Part shown: positions 48,273 to 59,038 of the stretch, in pieces
How positions within the stretch are numbered: position 1 is the first letter of the stretch
Layout: each line of letters starts with the position of its first letter
Notes under the pieces: model-generated
Databases searched by the model: none
What the model was told of the DNA's origin: nothing
What the model saw: only the letters and a program-made list of their open reading frames with translations
Translations under genes and position numbers: made by a program
Source: an uncultured Pelagibacteraceae bacterium
GTDB lineage: Bacteria; Pseudomonadota; Alphaproteobacteria; Pelagibacterales; Pelagibacteraceae
Assembly (NCBI GenBank): GCA_902593235.1
Contig: CACJHS010000003.1
Span: 1 to 62,201 of the forward strand
Direction of reading: 5' to 3'
Length of the DNA stretch: 62,201 nt

Positions 48273-49379
48273 TTATTGCAATTTTGAAATTATCGCATCA
48301 CCCATTGCTGACGTGGAAGTCTCTTTCATACCCTCTGACATTATATCTTTAGTTCTTAACCCATCATTTAAAACATCTTGAACTGCTTTTTCTAAAATAT
48401 CTGCTTCTTTATCAAGATCTAAAGAATATCTTAGTGCCATAGCAAAGCTCAAAATAGAAGCAATTGGATTTGCTATCCCTTTACCAGCTATATCTGGAGC
48501 TGACCCGTGTATAGGCTCGTACATCGCTCTCATCTCACCATCTTTATTTTTTGCGCCTAAAGATGCTGATGGTAAAAGACCTAAAGATCCTGTTAACATT
48601 GAAGCTTGGTCTGACAACATATCTCCAAACAAATTATCTGTTACAATTACATCAAATTGTTTTGGATTTCTTAAAAGCTGCATAGCACAATTGTCTGCTA
48701 ACATATGACTTAATTCTACATCTTTGTATTCTTTTTCATGAAGTTCTTGGACTTCTTCTTTCCACAATTGTCCTGCTTCCATCACATTTGATTTTTCACA
48801 TGAAGTAACCTTGTTTGATCTTTTTCTAGCTAAATCAAAAGCGATCCTAGCTACTCTAGTAATTTCACTAGTCGTATAAGTGTGTGTATTAATTCCTTTT
48901 CTTTCTCCATTTTCAATTGGCTTAATTCCTCTAGGTTCACCAAAATATATACCACCCGTTAACTCTCTTACTATCATTATATCTAGTCCTGAAACTACTT
49001 CTGGCTTTAGGGTTGAAGCATCGACTAATTGTTTAAAACAAATTGCAGGCCTTAAGTTAGCAAAAAGCTTTAATTCTTTTCTAAGTTTTAATAATGCTCT
49101 TTCTGGTTTTTTGGAAAATTCTAGGTTATCCCATGTAGGACCACCAACTGCTCCAAGCATAATTACTTCACTTTCTAGTGCTTTGTAAAAAACCTCATCA
49201 GTGATTGGGGTACCGTGTTTATCATAAGAACAACCACCAACTAGCTCCTGATCAATTTCAAAATCTAAAGATTTTTTATCATTAAACCAGTTAATAATTT
49301 TTTTTACCTCAGCTATTACCTCTGGACCAATACCATCACCAGGAAGTAAAAGTATTTTTCTTTTTTTTACTTTAATCAT
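48273..49379 (-). CDS. leuB: 3-isopropylmalate dehydrogenase
   Basis: [58 protein letters not shown]. Confidence 0.96.
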   Translation of the reverse strand: MIKVKKRKILLLPGDGIGPEVIAEVKKIINWFNDKKSLDFEIDQELVGGCSYDKHGTPITDEVFYKALESEVIMLGAVGGPTWDNLEFSKKPERALLKLRKELKLFANLRPAICFKQLVDASTLKPEVVSGLDIMIVRELTGGIYFGEPRGIKPIENGERKGINTHTYTTSEITRVARIAFDLARKRSNKVTSCEKSNVMEAGQLWKEEVQELHEKEYKDVELSHMLADNCAMQLLRNPKQFDVIVTDNLFGDMLSDQASMLTGSLGLLPSASLGAKNKDGEMRAMYEPIHGSAPDIAGKGIANPIASILSFAMALRYSLDLDKEADILEKAVQDVLNDGLRTKDIMSEGMKETSTSAMGDAIISKLQ

Positions 49380-49977
49380 TAAATATCCAAGGCTTTTCGT
49401 TTTTTAAATTTGTTTCAAACTTCTCTATTTTTTCTGATTTTTTTAGTGATAAAGCGATATCATCAAGCCCTTCTAACAAACATTTTTTCTTAAATGGATC
49501 AACTTCAAATTTTAGCTCATTATTTCCATAAACTATTTTTTCCTCTTGCAAATCAATAGAAATTTCTTCTTGTCTATTTGCGTATTCAGATAGCTCTTTT
49601 ATTTTTTCTTCTTCAAGGATTATAGGCAAAATTCCATTTTTAAAACAATTACTAAAAAAAATATCTGCATAACTTGAACTAATTACACAAGTAATTCCAA
49701 AATCTAATAAAGCCCAAGGAGCATGTTCTCTTGATGAACCACATCCAAAGTTTTTTCCAGCTATTAAAATTTTAGATTGATTAAATGGATCTTTGTTTAA
49801 CACAAAATCATTTATTTCTTTGCCTTGATCATCATATCTCATTTCAAAAAACAAATTTTTTCCAAGACCGGTTCTTTTGATAGTTTTTAAAAACTGTTTT
49901 GGAATTATCATATCTGTATCAATATTTACAATTGGTAAATAAGCTGGGATACTTTTTAATTTATTAAATTTTTGCAT
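49372..49977 (-). CDS. leuD: 3-isopropylmalate dehydratase small subunit
   Basis: [38 protein letters not shown]. Confidence 0.96.
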   Translation of the reverse strand: MQKFNKLKSIPAYLPIVNIDTDMIIPKQFLKTIKRTGLGKNLFFEMRYDDQGKEINDFVLNKDPFNQSKILIAGKNFGCGSSREHAPWALLDFGITCVISSSYADIFFSNCFKNGILPIILEEEKIKELSEYANRQEEISIDLQEEKIVYGNNELKFEVDPFKKKCLLEGLDDIALSLKKSEKIEKFETNLKNEKPWIFND

Positions 49978-51381
49978 TTAATTTTGATACTTTCTGACAT
50001 CATCTAAATTACCTGAAATTGCAGCTGCTGCGGCCATTCCTGGACTAACCAGATGGGTTCTACCACCTCTACCTTGTCTTCCTTCAAAATTTCTATTTGA
50101 TGTAGAGGCACATCTTTCTTCTGGCTTTAATTTATCAGCATTCATCGCTAAACACATAGAGCAACCTGGTTCTCTCCATTCAAATCCTGAGCTAACAAAA
50201 ATTTTATCTAGTCCTTCTTGCTCTGCTTGTTCTTTAACTAAGCCTGAGCCTGGAACTACTATTGCATTAACATGCGATGATACTTTTTTATCTTTTACAA
50301 TTTTTGCTGCTTCTCTCAAATCCTCTATTCTACCATTAGTACAACTACCAATAAATACTTTATCTATTTTTATATCTGTGGCTGCCATGTCAGGTTTTAA
50401 ACCCATATACTTTAAAGCTCTTTCAATTGAATTTTTTTTATCTTCATCAGTCTCATTATTTGGATTTGGAACTTTTCCATCAATTGTTATTACATCTTGT
50501 GGTGACGTACCCCATGTAATCATGGGTAAAATTTCATTTGCATTAAGGCTAATTTCTTTATCAAAACTAGCATCAGAGTCTGTTTTTAAAGTTTCCCAAT
50601 AGTTCAAAGCTTTATCCCAATTTTCACTTTTTGGTGACATTGGTTTTCCTTTTAAATATTCAAAAATTTTTTCATCTGGTGCAATTAATCCTGCTCTAGC
50701 ACCACCTTCGATTGTCATATTGCAAATAGTCATTCTTTGCTCAACACTTAAAGATCTTATTAAATCTCCAGCATATTCCACAACAGATCCTGTACCACCT
50801 GCTGTACCTATTTTTCCAATTATTTGAAGTATTACATCTTTAGAAGTAACTCCTAAAGGAAGTTCACCATTAACATTAATTCTAAAATTTTTAGCTTTCT
50901 TCTGAACTAGTGTTTGGGTTGCTAAAACATGTTCAACTTCTGAAGTTCCTATTCCAAATGCTAAAGCACCGAATGCTCCATGCGTTGCGGTATGACTGTC
51001 TCCACAAACAATAACAGTACCTGGTTGAGTAAAACCTTGTTCAGGTCCTATAATATGAACGATACCTTGCCTCTTATCATCCATACCAAATAACTGAACA
51101 CCGAATTCTTTACAATTTGCCTCTAAAGTATCTACTTGAATTTTTGACTCTTCATCTGAAATACCTTTTGATCTGTCAGTTGTTGGAACATTATGATCTG
51201 CAACTGCTAAAGTTAAATTTGGGTGTCTAACTTTTCTATTAGAATTTCTTAATCCTTCGAAAGCTTGGGGGCTTGTCACCTCATGAATTAAATGTCTATC
51301 TACAAAAAGTAAAGATGTGCCATCATCTTGTTGATCAACTAGATGATCGTTCCAAATTTTATCGTATAATGTTGTAGACAT
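49978..51381 (-). CDS. leuC: 3-isopropylmalate dehydratase large subunit
   Basis: [61 protein letters not shown]. Confidence 0.97.
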   Translation of the reverse strand: MSTTLYDKIWNDHLVDQQDDGTSLLFVDRHLIHEVTSPQAFEGLRNSNRKVRHPNLTLAVADHNVPTTDRSKGISDEESKIQVDTLEANCKEFGVQLFGMDDKRQGIVHIIGPEQGFTQPGTVIVCGDSHTATHGAFGALAFGIGTSEVEHVLATQTLVQKKAKNFRINVNGELPLGVTSKDVILQIIGKIGTAGGTGSVVEYAGDLIRSLSVEQRMTICNMTIEGGARAGLIAPDEKIFEYLKGKPMSPKSENWDKALNYWETLKTDSDASFDKEISLNANEILPMITWGTSPQDVITIDGKVPNPNNETDEDKKNSIERALKYMGLKPDMAATDIKIDKVFIGSCTNGRIEDLREAAKIVKDKKVSSHVNAIVVPGSGLVKEQAEQEGLDKIFVSSGFEWREPGCSMCLAMNADKLKPEERCASTSNRNFEGRQGRGGRTHLVSPGMAAAAAISGNLDDVRKYQN

Positions 51382-51392
51382 TGAAAAAAAAA

Positions 51393-51935
51393 TTATTTTT
51401 TTTCTGTAGAGCTTTCTGATTTTTGTTCTTCTTTAGAAGCCTCTGCTGCTGGAGCCGCCTCTTTTTTAGGTGCTGCTTCTGCTTTAGGAGCCTCTTCTTT
51501 AGTTGCTTCAACTGCAGGAGCTACATTTTCCTCTGTAACTGTCTCTGGTTTTGCCTCGATATCAATACCAATTTTTTTTCTAATTTTTTCTGCAATCCTT
51601 GCTGATTTACCAGTTCTGTCTCTTAGATAATAAAGTTTTGCTCTTCTTACTTTACCTGATCTAATAACCTTAATTGAATCAATTAACGTTCCAAATAAAG
51701 GAAAAGTTCTCTCAACACCCTCTCCAAATGAAATTTTTCTAATCGTAAAAGATGAGTTTAAGTCTCTACTTTTTTTAGCAATACATACTCCCTCAAAATA
51801 TTGAATTCTTTCTTTTTTACCCTCGGTAATTCTCACACCGACCTTAACAACATCTCCAGGATAAAATTCTGGAATTTTTTTCTCTGAAAGAATTTTGTTA
51901 ACGTTATGCTGGTTTATTTCTTCAATTGTTTTCAT
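51393..51935 (-). CDS. rplS: 50S ribosomal protein L19 with Ala/Glu/Lys/Pro-rich C-terminal tail
   Basis: [74 protein letters not shown]; tail [26 protein letters not shown]. Start at ATG 51935. Confidence 0.94.
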   Translation of the reverse strand: MKTIEEINQHNVNKILSEKKIPEFYPGDVVKVGVRITEGKKERIQYFEGVCIAKKSRDLNSSFTIRKISFGEGVERTFPLFGTLIDSIKVIRSGKVRRAKLYYLRDRTGKSARIAEKIRKKIGIDIEAKPETVTEENVAPAVEATKEEAPKAEAAPKKEAAPAAEASKEEQKSESSTEKK

Positions 51936-51951
51936 GTTAATATTTATCAAG

Positions 51952-52638
51952 TTAATTCTTCTTATATTTTTCCCATAAATCTGGTCTTCGGTCGCGTGTT
52001 ATAGCCTCAGATTGAGATAAACGCCAGTGTTTAATTTTATTATGATCACCTGATAATAGTACGTCTGGCACAGCTTTTTCCTCCCAAATTTGAGGTTTTG
52101 TATACTGAGGGTACTCTAGAAGACCATTTTCAAAGGTTTCATCTAATTTAGAGTTTTCATTTCCTAATACACCTGGCAGCAATCTTAAAATACTATCTAT
52201 TACTACATATGCTGCTGACTCCCCACCTGACAAAACATAATCTCCAATACTAATTTCCTCAATATTTCTTGTTGAAAGTATTCTTTCGTCCACACCTTCA
52301 AAATGACCACAAATTAAAGACAGAGATTTTTCATTAGCTAGCTCTTTTGCTAAATTTTGATCAAATTTTTTTCCTTTTGGCGATAAGTATAAAATTCTCT
52401 CACTCTCATTTTTGTTTTCATCTAAAGACTTTGCGAGAACATCTGCTTTTAACAACATCCCTGAACCACCCCCATAAGGTGTATCATCTACTGTTTTATG
52501 TTTGTCGTCAGCTGCATCTCTTATGTTTACAACTTTAAGTTTCCATAAATTATTTGATAAAGCTTTTCCATAAAGTCCTTTAGATAAAGGACCAGGGAAA
52601 ATCTCTGGATAAAGTGTAAACACTTGAGCTTGCCACAT
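51952..52638 (-). CDS. trmD: tRNA (guanine37-N1)-methyltransferase
   Basis: [49 protein letters not shown]. Confidence 0.95.
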   Translation of the reverse strand: MWQAQVFTLYPEIFPGPLSKGLYGKALSNNLWKLKVVNIRDAADDKHKTVDDTPYGGGSGMLLKADVLAKSLDENKNESERILYLSPKGKKFDQNLAKELANEKSLSLICGHFEGVDERILSTRNIEEISIGDYVLSGGESAAYVVIDSILRLLPGVLGNENSKLDETFENGLLEYPQYTKPQIWEEKAVPDVLLSGDHNKIKHWRLSQSEAITRDRRPDLWEKYKKN

Positions 52639-52652
52639 AAATAATCTTTAAA

Positions 52653-53117
52653 TTATTTTTTTTCCTCTGCTGGAGCTGCTTCTGCTTTTGGAGCTTCTTC
52701 CTTAGGAGCTTCTGCTGCTGTAGCTGCTTCTGCTTTTGGAGCTTCTTCCTTAGGAGCTTCTGCTGCTGGAGCTGCTTCTGCTTTTGGAGCTTCTTTATTA
52801 TCCTCTTCTTTTTTATTTCTCTCTTTTTTTGGCACTGCTTTATTTGGATTATTTCCATTTGCAGGCATAGGCATTAGTTCGTTCTCACCTAAAATTCTTG
52901 CTACTCTAGTTGTTGGTTGAGCTCCTTGACCAAGCCAATATTTAATTCTCTCAGCTTCTAGACCCACTCTTTCTTTTTTCTCTTTTGGTAATAGAGGATT
53001 AAAGAAACCAACCTTTTCTATAAATCTTCCATCTCTTGCAAAACGACTGTCGGCAACAACAACTTTATAAACAGGACGTTTTTTTGTTCCACCTCTTGAT
53101 AATCTTAATTTTAACAT
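52653..53117 (-). CDS. rpsP: 30S ribosomal protein S16 with repetitive C-terminal tail
   Basis: [43 protein letters not shown]; tail [16 protein letters not shown] repeated. Confidence 0.95.
   Translation of the reverse strand: MLKLRLSRGGTKKRPVYKVVVADSRFARDGRFIEKVGFFNPLLPKEKKERVGLEAERIKYWLGQGAQPTTRVARILGENELMPMPANGNNPNKAVPKKERNKKEEDNKEAPKAEAAPAAEAPKEEAPKAEAATAAEAPKEEAPKAEAAPAEEKK
52666..52803 (-). repeat. 48-bp in-frame tandem repeat (~2.8 copies) encoding the S16 tail
   Basis: Unit tctgctgctgKagctgcttctgcttttggagcttcttccttaggagct (full copy 52711-52758) with near-identical flanking copies; 16-aa unit APKAEAA[P/T]AAEAPKEE. Confidence 0.9.
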
Positions 53118-53129
53118 TTCTTCTCCTTT

Positions 53130-54488
53130 TTACTTTAATTGGTTAAATAGCTCTGGCGGTATACCTTTATCAGACATACCTTTCAGATTTCCTTTTGACA
53201 TCTTTTTCATCATTTCAGACATCATTTTAAATTGCTTAAGCAATTTATTGATAGTGGCCGGATCTGTGCCAGAGCCATTAGCAATTCTTTTTTTTCTAGA
53301 ACCATCTATTATTTTTGGGTTCTCTCTTTCTTTTTTTGTCATTGATAAAATAACAGCTTCATTTTTAGAAATTATACTTTCATCAATTCCCGCTGAATCC
53401 ATTTGAGATTTAATTTTAGAAACTCCTGGCATAAAAGACATAATTCCCTCAATGCCACCCATTTTTTTCATTTGTCTTAATTGAGATAAATAATCTTCCA
53501 TAGAGAATTGACCTTTTTTTAAATTTTCCTCTGCTTTTTTAAGATTTTCTTCTCCTAAATCTTGAGCCGCCTTTTCTACAAGGGATACAATATCCCCCAT
53601 ACCAAGTATTCTGTTTGCAATTCTATCTGGATGGAATACTTCAAGATTATCTATTTTTTCTCCTATACCTAAAAATTTAATTGGAACGTTTGAAACATAT
53701 TTCATACTCACTGCGGCTCCACCTCTTGCATCACCATCAGCCCTAGTTAAAATAATTCCAGATAAATTAACTGTATTTTTAAATTCTTTTGCCACTGAGG
53801 CTGCAACTTGACCTGTTAAAGAGTCTGCAACTAAGAAAGTTTCTGTTGGATTAATGACAGCTTCAATTTGCTTAATCTCACTCATCATTTGTAAATCAAT
53901 TTGAGTTCTACCAGCAGTATCAAATAAAATTATTTCAGCTCCATTTAAATTAGCGGCACTTATTGCTCTTCTACAAATATCAGCAGGTTGCTGACCTTCT
54001 ATAACAGGTAAAGTTAAAATATTATTTTGTTCTCCTAAAGATCTAAGTTGTTCTTGTGCAGCTGGTCTGTAAATATCTAGACTGACCATCATTACTTTTT
54101 TCTTTTTATTATTTTCTAAAAATTTTGCTAATTTTGCTGTTGTTGTTGTTTTTCCAGAACCTTGTAACCCAACTAACATCATTGGCACGGGCGGTACTGC
54201 GTTTAAGTTTATCTCATTATTTGTTGCACCTAATAAGTCTACAAGCTCATCATAAACAATTTTTACAACCATATCCCCAGGAGAGGTAGACCTTATTATT
54301 TCTTGGCCTAATGCTTTCGGCTTAACTTTTTCAATAAAATCTTTTGCAACATCCAAAGAGACATCTGCTTCAAGTAAGGCTTGCCTAATACTTCTTAAAC
54401 CTTCGTCTACTTGAGCTTCATCAAGTGAAGGTGCCTTTTTCAGAGAAGAAAAAATTTCTTCAAATTTATTTGTTAAATTTTCAAACAT
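53130..54488 (-). CDS. ffh: Signal recognition particle protein Ffh
   Basis: MLVGLQGSGKTTTTAKLA, DTAGRTQIDLQMM, methionine-rich C-terminal M domain. Start at ATG 54488 (MFENLTNKFE), not the ORF-track GTG/TTG-type start 54566. Confidence 0.96.
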   Translation of the reverse strand: MFENLTNKFEEIFSSLKKAPSLDEAQVDEGLRSIRQALLEADVSLDVAKDFIEKVKPKALGQEIIRSTSPGDMVVKIVYDELVDLLGATNNEINLNAVPPVPMMLVGLQGSGKTTTTAKLAKFLENNKKKKVMMVSLDIYRPAAQEQLRSLGEQNNILTLPVIEGQQPADICRRAISAANLNGAEIILFDTAGRTQIDLQMMSEIKQIEAVINPTETFLVADSLTGQVAASVAKEFKNTVNLSGIILTRADGDARGGAAVSMKYVSNVPIKFLGIGEKIDNLEVFHPDRIANRILGMGDIVSLVEKAAQDLGEENLKKAEENLKKGQFSMEDYLSQLRQMKKMGGIEGIMSFMPGVSKIKSQMDSAGIDESIISKNEAVILSMTKKERENPKIIDGSRKKRIANGSGTDPATINKLLKQFKMMSEMMKKMSKGNLKGMSDKGIPPELFNQLK

Positions 54489-54499
54489 ATTTATTACGC

Positions 54500-54602
54500 A
54501 TAGCAGTAACGCACTAGTGGGCGAACCCTCGCTGACTAGTGTCGATCTCTTTGTTTCCAAAGACACCGCAAAGTTAATGTTTTTGCGGAAACGGAAGCAA
54601 CC
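54500..54602 (-). ncRNA. Candidate structured RNA or ffh leader: three consecutive hairpins
   Basis: Stems CCGCAAA/TTTGCGG (54566-54572/54582-54588), TCTTTG/CAAAGA (54548-54553/54558-54563; GAAA loop on minus), CACTAGT/ACTAGTG (54512-54518/54535-54541; inner GGG-UUCG-CCC on minus). GC-rich island in an AT-rich genome. Confidence 0.55.
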
Positions 54603-54648
54603 TATAATAGAGGTTCAAAAAGTCAATAAATAAGTTAAATATCTATAT

Positions 54649-55473
54649 ATGGATATTAAAGCTTTTAAAATGGACGGTTTAGGTAATGATTTTGTCATCA
54701 TAGATAATAGGCAAACAATTACAAATTTGACGAAAGAGCAAATAATAAAGATTTGTGACAGAAAATTTATTGGTTGTGACCAACTAATATTGATTAAAAA
54801 AAATGATATTTCAGATGCTTCACTAGAATTTTATAATTCAGATGGAGGAATGTCTGGTGCGTGTGGAAATGGTACACGATGTATTGCTGATTTATTAGGC
54901 AAAGAAAATAACAAAAAAGAAATTGTCCTAACAACTTTATCTGGCAAATTAAAATCAAATATTGTTGGAGAAAAAATGGTTTCTACAGAAATAGGTGTTG
55001 CAAAAACAAAATGGGATGAGATTCCATTGTCTAAAGAATTAAATACGAATAATTTAGGAATTAAAATTAATGACAAAAATAATAACGAATTTTCTGGCGG
55101 AACTGCTTTAAATGTTGGAAACCCACATATAGTTTTTTTTGTTGATAATAACGAAAATTTTGAAATTGAAAAAATTGGACCAAAAATCGAAACCCACTCT
55201 CTATTTCCAGAAAAATGTAATGTTACTTTAGCAACTGTTGTTAATAAAGAATTGATAAAAGTTAGAGTGTGGGAAAGAGGAGCTGGACTTACCAAAGCTT
55301 GTGGAACTGCAGCTTGCGCAACAGCTTTTGCCGCAAAACAAAACGGACTGGTAAATGATAAAGTAGATATTGAATTTTCTACAGGTAGATTGACAATTTC
55401 AATTGATGAAAACAATAGTATTCATATGAAAGGACCAGTTTCAGATATTGAGGAGATAAATTTTAAAATTTAA
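54649..55473 (+). CDS. dapF: Diaminopimelate epimerase
   Basis: KMDGLGNDFVIID, GACGNGTRCIA, NVGNPHIVFF, ERGAGLTKACGTAACA. Confidence 0.96.
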   Translation: MDIKAFKMDGLGNDFVIIDNRQTITNLTKEQIIKICDRKFIGCDQLILIKKNDISDASLEFYNSDGGMSGACGNGTRCIADLLGKENNKKEIVLTTLSGKLKSNIVGEKMVSTEIGVAKTKWDEIPLSKELNTNNLGIKINDKNNNEFSGGTALNVGNPHIVFFVDNNENFEIEKIGPKIETHSLFPEKCNVTLATVVNKELIKVRVWERGAGLTKACGTAACATAFAAKQNGLVNDKVDIEFSTGRLTISIDENNSIHMKGPVSDIEEINFKI

Positions 55474-56390
55474 TGGGAATTTTTGAGAAATTTAAATCAG
55501 GTTTTAAAAAAAGTGCCTCAGCTTTTACAACGGGTTTAAGAGATATAGTTGTAAAAAAAGAGATTGATGACAAAACATTAGACAAAATTGAAGATTACTT
55601 AATTCAATCCGATGTTGGTATTGTTTCTGCTTCAGAAATAAGAGAAATAATTTCTCAAACAAAAATTGATCCCAATAAAGATTTAACCGACGAAATAAAT
55701 AATATTTTAAAAAATTATATTATTTCAATTATGAAACCTTTAGAAAATATTGAATTCTTCAAAAAAAAAGAAAAATTAAATGCAACATTAATTTCAGGTG
55801 TCAATGGTGTTGGAAAGACAACTACTATTGGAAAAATAAGCAAAATATTAAAGGGTAATGGAAACAAAGTAATGCTAGCTGCATCAGATACTTTTAGAGC
55901 AGCAGCTATAGATCAACTAGAAAATTGGGCAAACAAAGTTGATGTTCAAATTACAAAATCATCTCAAGGTTCTGATCCTGCATCAGTTGCTTACAAGGCT
56001 ATTGAAGAAGCATTAAACAATAATTTTAACCAAGTTTTAATTGATACAGCTGGAAGACTACAAAATAAAAAAAATTTAATGGAAGAATATAAAAAAATTG
56101 CAAACGTTACTAAAAAAATTGATCCTGATGCTCCACATGATGTTATTTTAGTTTTGGATGCAACTTCTGGCCAAAATGTAATTAATCAAGTTGAAGAATT
56201 TAATAAAATTATTCCAATAACTGGTCTTATTATGACAAAATTAGATGGCACAGCCAAAGGAGGTATTCTTTTAGCTGTTGCTAAAAAATATAAACTACCA
56301 ATTATAGCACTTGGATTAGGTGAAAAAGAAGATGATTTACAAATTTTTGAGGCCGAAAAATTCGCAGAGGCATTTACTCAAATTAATTAA
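55473..56390 (+). CDS. ftsY: Signal recognition particle receptor FtsY
   Basis: SGVNGVGKTTTIGKI, AASDTFRAAAIDQLENWA, DTAGRLQNKKNLMEE, TKLDGTAKGG; lacks a long acidic A domain. Confidence 0.96.
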   Translation: MGIFEKFKSGFKKSASAFTTGLRDIVVKKEIDDKTLDKIEDYLIQSDVGIVSASEIREIISQTKIDPNKDLTDEINNILKNYIISIMKPLENIEFFKKKEKLNATLISGVNGVGKTTTIGKISKILKGNGNKVMLAASDTFRAAAIDQLENWANKVDVQITKSSQGSDPASVAYKAIEEALNNNFNQVLIDTAGRLQNKKNLMEEYKKIANVTKKIDPDAPHDVILVLDATSGQNVINQVEEFNKIIPITGLIMTKLDGTAKGGILLAVAKKYKLPIIALGLGEKEDDLQIFEAEKFAEAFTQIN

Positions 56391-56946
56391 TTAAGGTACT
56401 GGAAATTAAAGGTTTATAAAAACTACATTTGTAGTGTTCTTTAAAATCATAATATCCACAATTTTTAGCTATCGAAGAAATAATAAAATCAAATTTTCCA
56501 TTTATAGGATAAAGCTCTAACTTTTTTTCAACAATATCAAATTTAAAATTAGCTTTTAGACTTTTTACAGCACTAATCATCACTAGAGTTTTGTTATCTT
56601 TTAAAAGATAATATGCAAAATCATCTGGAAAAACTGGGAAATCATACTCTTGCAAAAAATATTTTGCTGTTTTGGGAAACCATTCATAAGAAATTAATGG
56701 CAAAGACTCTTTCGTTTTGTAGTTATAAATATAAAGATCTTTTGGAAAATCATTAATATAATTTGAATTTTCTCCTCGAGCTAAGACAGCTTTTTCACGA
56801 GTTTTAAAATATAATGCAAAATTTTCATCGTGCGAATTCATTTGATCAATATGAAAAAAGCTATCTACAGGTGCTAAATTTTCTTTGGCATTTGATAAAT
56901 TATCTAAAGAAAAAAGAACAATAAAAAATAAGAAAAAATTTTTCAT
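56383..56946 (-). CDS. Hypothetical protein with probable signal peptide
   Basis: 187-aa ORF starting MKNFFLFFIVLFSLDNLSNAKE; no family recognised. Confidence 0.65.
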   Translation of the reverse strand: MKNFFLFFIVLFSLDNLSNAKENLAPVDSFFHIDQMNSHDENFALYFKTREKAVLARGENSNYINDFPKDLYIYNYKTKESLPLISYEWFPKTAKYFLQEYDFPVFPDDFAYYLLKDNKTLVMISAVKSLKANFKFDIVEKKLELYPINGKFDFIISSIAKNCGYYDFKEHYKCSFYKPLISSTLIN

Positions 56947-56994
56947 AAATTAACTTAAAAAAAAAATTTGAATTATCTTTGTTTAGATTATGGC

Positions 56995-57813
56995 TTAATT
57001 TAAACTATCAACAAACGATTTAAGAGCTAATACAAGTTTATCATCATATTCCATCATATGATCGTCATATTTTGTGAAATATGAATATTTAGGTTCACTT
57101 GCTAAATTAAAAATTTTTTTACCCATCCAAAATGGAACTATTTGGTCAGCCTCACCATGCATTATTAATACTGGAATATTAATATTTTTAATTTTTTCAT
57201 TATTTTCATACTTATCTTTTAAAATTAAACCTACTGGAATATATGGATAAAAATTTTTCGCAGCCTCAATCATTGATGTGAACGGCGTTTCTAAGATTAA
57301 TCCTGCAAAATTTTTATTCTGAGTAATTTCAGTAGCAATGCCTGTTCCTAATGACTCTCCATAAATAATTATATCTTCTTCTTTTAGACCTTTTTCTTTA
57401 AGCCAGTTTATTGCACTAGCGCCATCTTTATAAAGACCCTCCTCACTTGGTTTTCCTTTATTGCCGCTAAAGCCTCTCCATGCAATAATTAAAAAATTAA
57501 CATCCATGTCTTTAAAATGATTTAACTTATGAATTCTGTTTTCAAGTGTCCCTGCATTTCCGTGAAAATAAACTATAGTTTTGTAACCATTTAAATTTTT
57601 ATTATGAAACCAGCCTAAAAGATTAATATTATCTATTGTTTTGATAGTAACTTTTTCAATGTTAACTTCTAAATTATCTCCAGAATAATTGTTCTCATCA
57701 GGATGATACATTAAATTTCTTTGAAAAAAGAATAAGAAAATTAAAATGATTAAGTAAATAGCAACAATACCAATAAATAATTCCAAAAAAAAATTCCTAC
57801 GTTTTATTTTCAT
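56995..57813 (-). CDS. Membrane-anchored alpha/beta hydrolase (BEM46/ABHD13-like)
   Basis: N-terminal TM; YFHGNAGTLENR, GESLGTGIATE nucleophile, LIMHGEADQIVPF. Confidence 0.85.
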   Translation of the reverse strand: MKIKRRNFFLELFIGIVAIYLIILIFLFFFQRNLMYHPDENNYSGDNLEVNIEKVTIKTIDNINLLGWFHNKNLNGYKTIVYFHGNAGTLENRIHKLNHFKDMDVNFLIIAWRGFSGNKGKPSEEGLYKDGASAINWLKEKGLKEEDIIIYGESLGTGIATEITQNKNFAGLILETPFTSMIEAAKNFYPYIPVGLILKDKYENNEKIKNINIPVLIMHGEADQIVPFWMGKKIFNLASEPKYSYFTKYDDHMMEYDDKLVLALKSFVDSLN

Positions 57814-59035
57814 ATTTTTTTCTATTTAATATTAAAAAAAATATATAAGAAATAATACTTAAGATTAAGAAAACTGAAAAAGCTGATTTAAAAGCAAATA
57901 TTTCTGTGTGACCCATCCCTTTAACAAAATCTATTACTAATCCCATTAACCATTGCATTATGAATGTTCCTGCAAATATTAATAAATTGAATGAAGTTAG
58001 TGCTTTACCAGCAGAATAACCTGAAAAAGAAAGGCCCACAGCTGGCTGTGTAACTGATAAAAAAATTGAACTTAAAATAAATAAAGTTATGTAAAAAGCC
58101 CCTGCTTTTGGACCTAATAAAATTATCACTAACATTACAGAAAAACTAATTGGCAAACCTAATTTAAGTATTCTTTTGGCGCTAAACCCTATTCCTGAAA
58201 TTTTTGGTAAAAAATAACCCCATAAAAAAAAGGATACCAACATAGTTACATTGATCCAAAATAATCCTGTAGCGCTTTGTAGTGGTGTATAACCAGCAAC
58301 TCTAGTCATCCATGGTCCTGCCCATAAAGTTTGTATAGCCATTAAGCCCCCATAATTAAATAAACCCATTGGAATTACACTTATAAAAAATCTATTTTTC
58401 CAAACTTCAGATAAAGTTCCAGTATTGATTGGCTCTTCTGACTCTTTATTTTTAGTTAAATTCCATTTTGGAATGAAAACTAACATTAAAAAAATACTAA
58501 TTAAAATTAAGATAGCGATGCCGCCAAATATCCATCTCCATCCGAGACTAGGCAATAAAAGTTGCACAGGCAATGTAGATGACAAAAAACCTAATGATGC
58601 AATCATTAGCATCCATGAGTTTGCTCTTTGTTGTTGATTTTCTGCATACCATATTCTGTAACCGGTTAATGGAGCCATTAAACAAGCACTAACACCTACT
58701 CCGATTAGAATTCGCGAAACTAACAATCCAGAAAAACTTTCAGCTAAAGCAAATGATCCTGTTCCAACTAATGCAATTAACAAAAAAGAAGAGACAATTT
58801 TTTTTGGTCCATATTTATCTAACAAATATCCAAGAGGTATTTGCATACAAGCAAAACCCAAAAAATAACCCCCAGCTAATAATCCTAAATCAGCTGCTAA
58901 CAAATTAAATTCTGAGGTTAATACGGGAGAAAGTGTTGCAGTAATTGCACGCAACAAACATGATAAAAAATAACCAAATGCAAATACAAAAAAAACAACA
59001 ATAGCCTGTTTTTTTGGTAAAATATAATTTTCCAT
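57797..59035 (-). CDS. MFS transporter
   Basis: ~12 TM; GYLLDKYGPKKIVSSFLLIALVGTGSFAL MFS motif A-like region; substrate unknown. Confidence 0.85.
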   Translation of the reverse strand: MENYILPKKQAIVVFFVFAFGYFLSCLLRAITATLSPVLTSEFNLLAADLGLLAGGYFLGFACMQIPLGYLLDKYGPKKIVSSFLLIALVGTGSFALAESFSGLLVSRILIGVGVSACLMAPLTGYRIWYAENQQQRANSWMLMIASLGFLSSTLPVQLLLPSLGWRWIFGGIAILILISIFLMLVFIPKWNLTKNKESEEPINTGTLSEVWKNRFFISVIPMGLFNYGGLMAIQTLWAGPWMTRVAGYTPLQSATGLFWINVTMLVSFFLWGYFLPKISGIGFSAKRILKLGLPISFSVMLVIILLGPKAGAFYITLFILSSIFLSVTQPAVGLSFSGYSAGKALTSFNLLIFAGTFIMQWLMGLVIDFVKGMGHTEIFAFKSAFSVFLILSIISYIFFLILNRKKYENKT

Positions 59036-59038
59036 TAA

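Noticed and set aside
52580-52858. 92-aa ORF ([16 protein letters not shown] repeats)
   Set aside because: Out-of-frame reading of the S16 tandem repeat; same strand as rpsP in another frame, with no independent support.
54489-54566. 26-aa N-terminal extension of Ffh
   Set aside because: Covers the hairpin region and is not Ffh-like; MFENLTNKFE is the expected N-terminus.
54500-54602. Possible 4.5S/SRP RNA gene because of ffh/ftsY proximity and a GGAAGCAACC string
   Set aside because: Lacks the GGUCAGG...GGAAGCAGCC domain IV pairing; folds as three separate hairpins rather than one long helix. Kept only as an unclassified candidate RNA.
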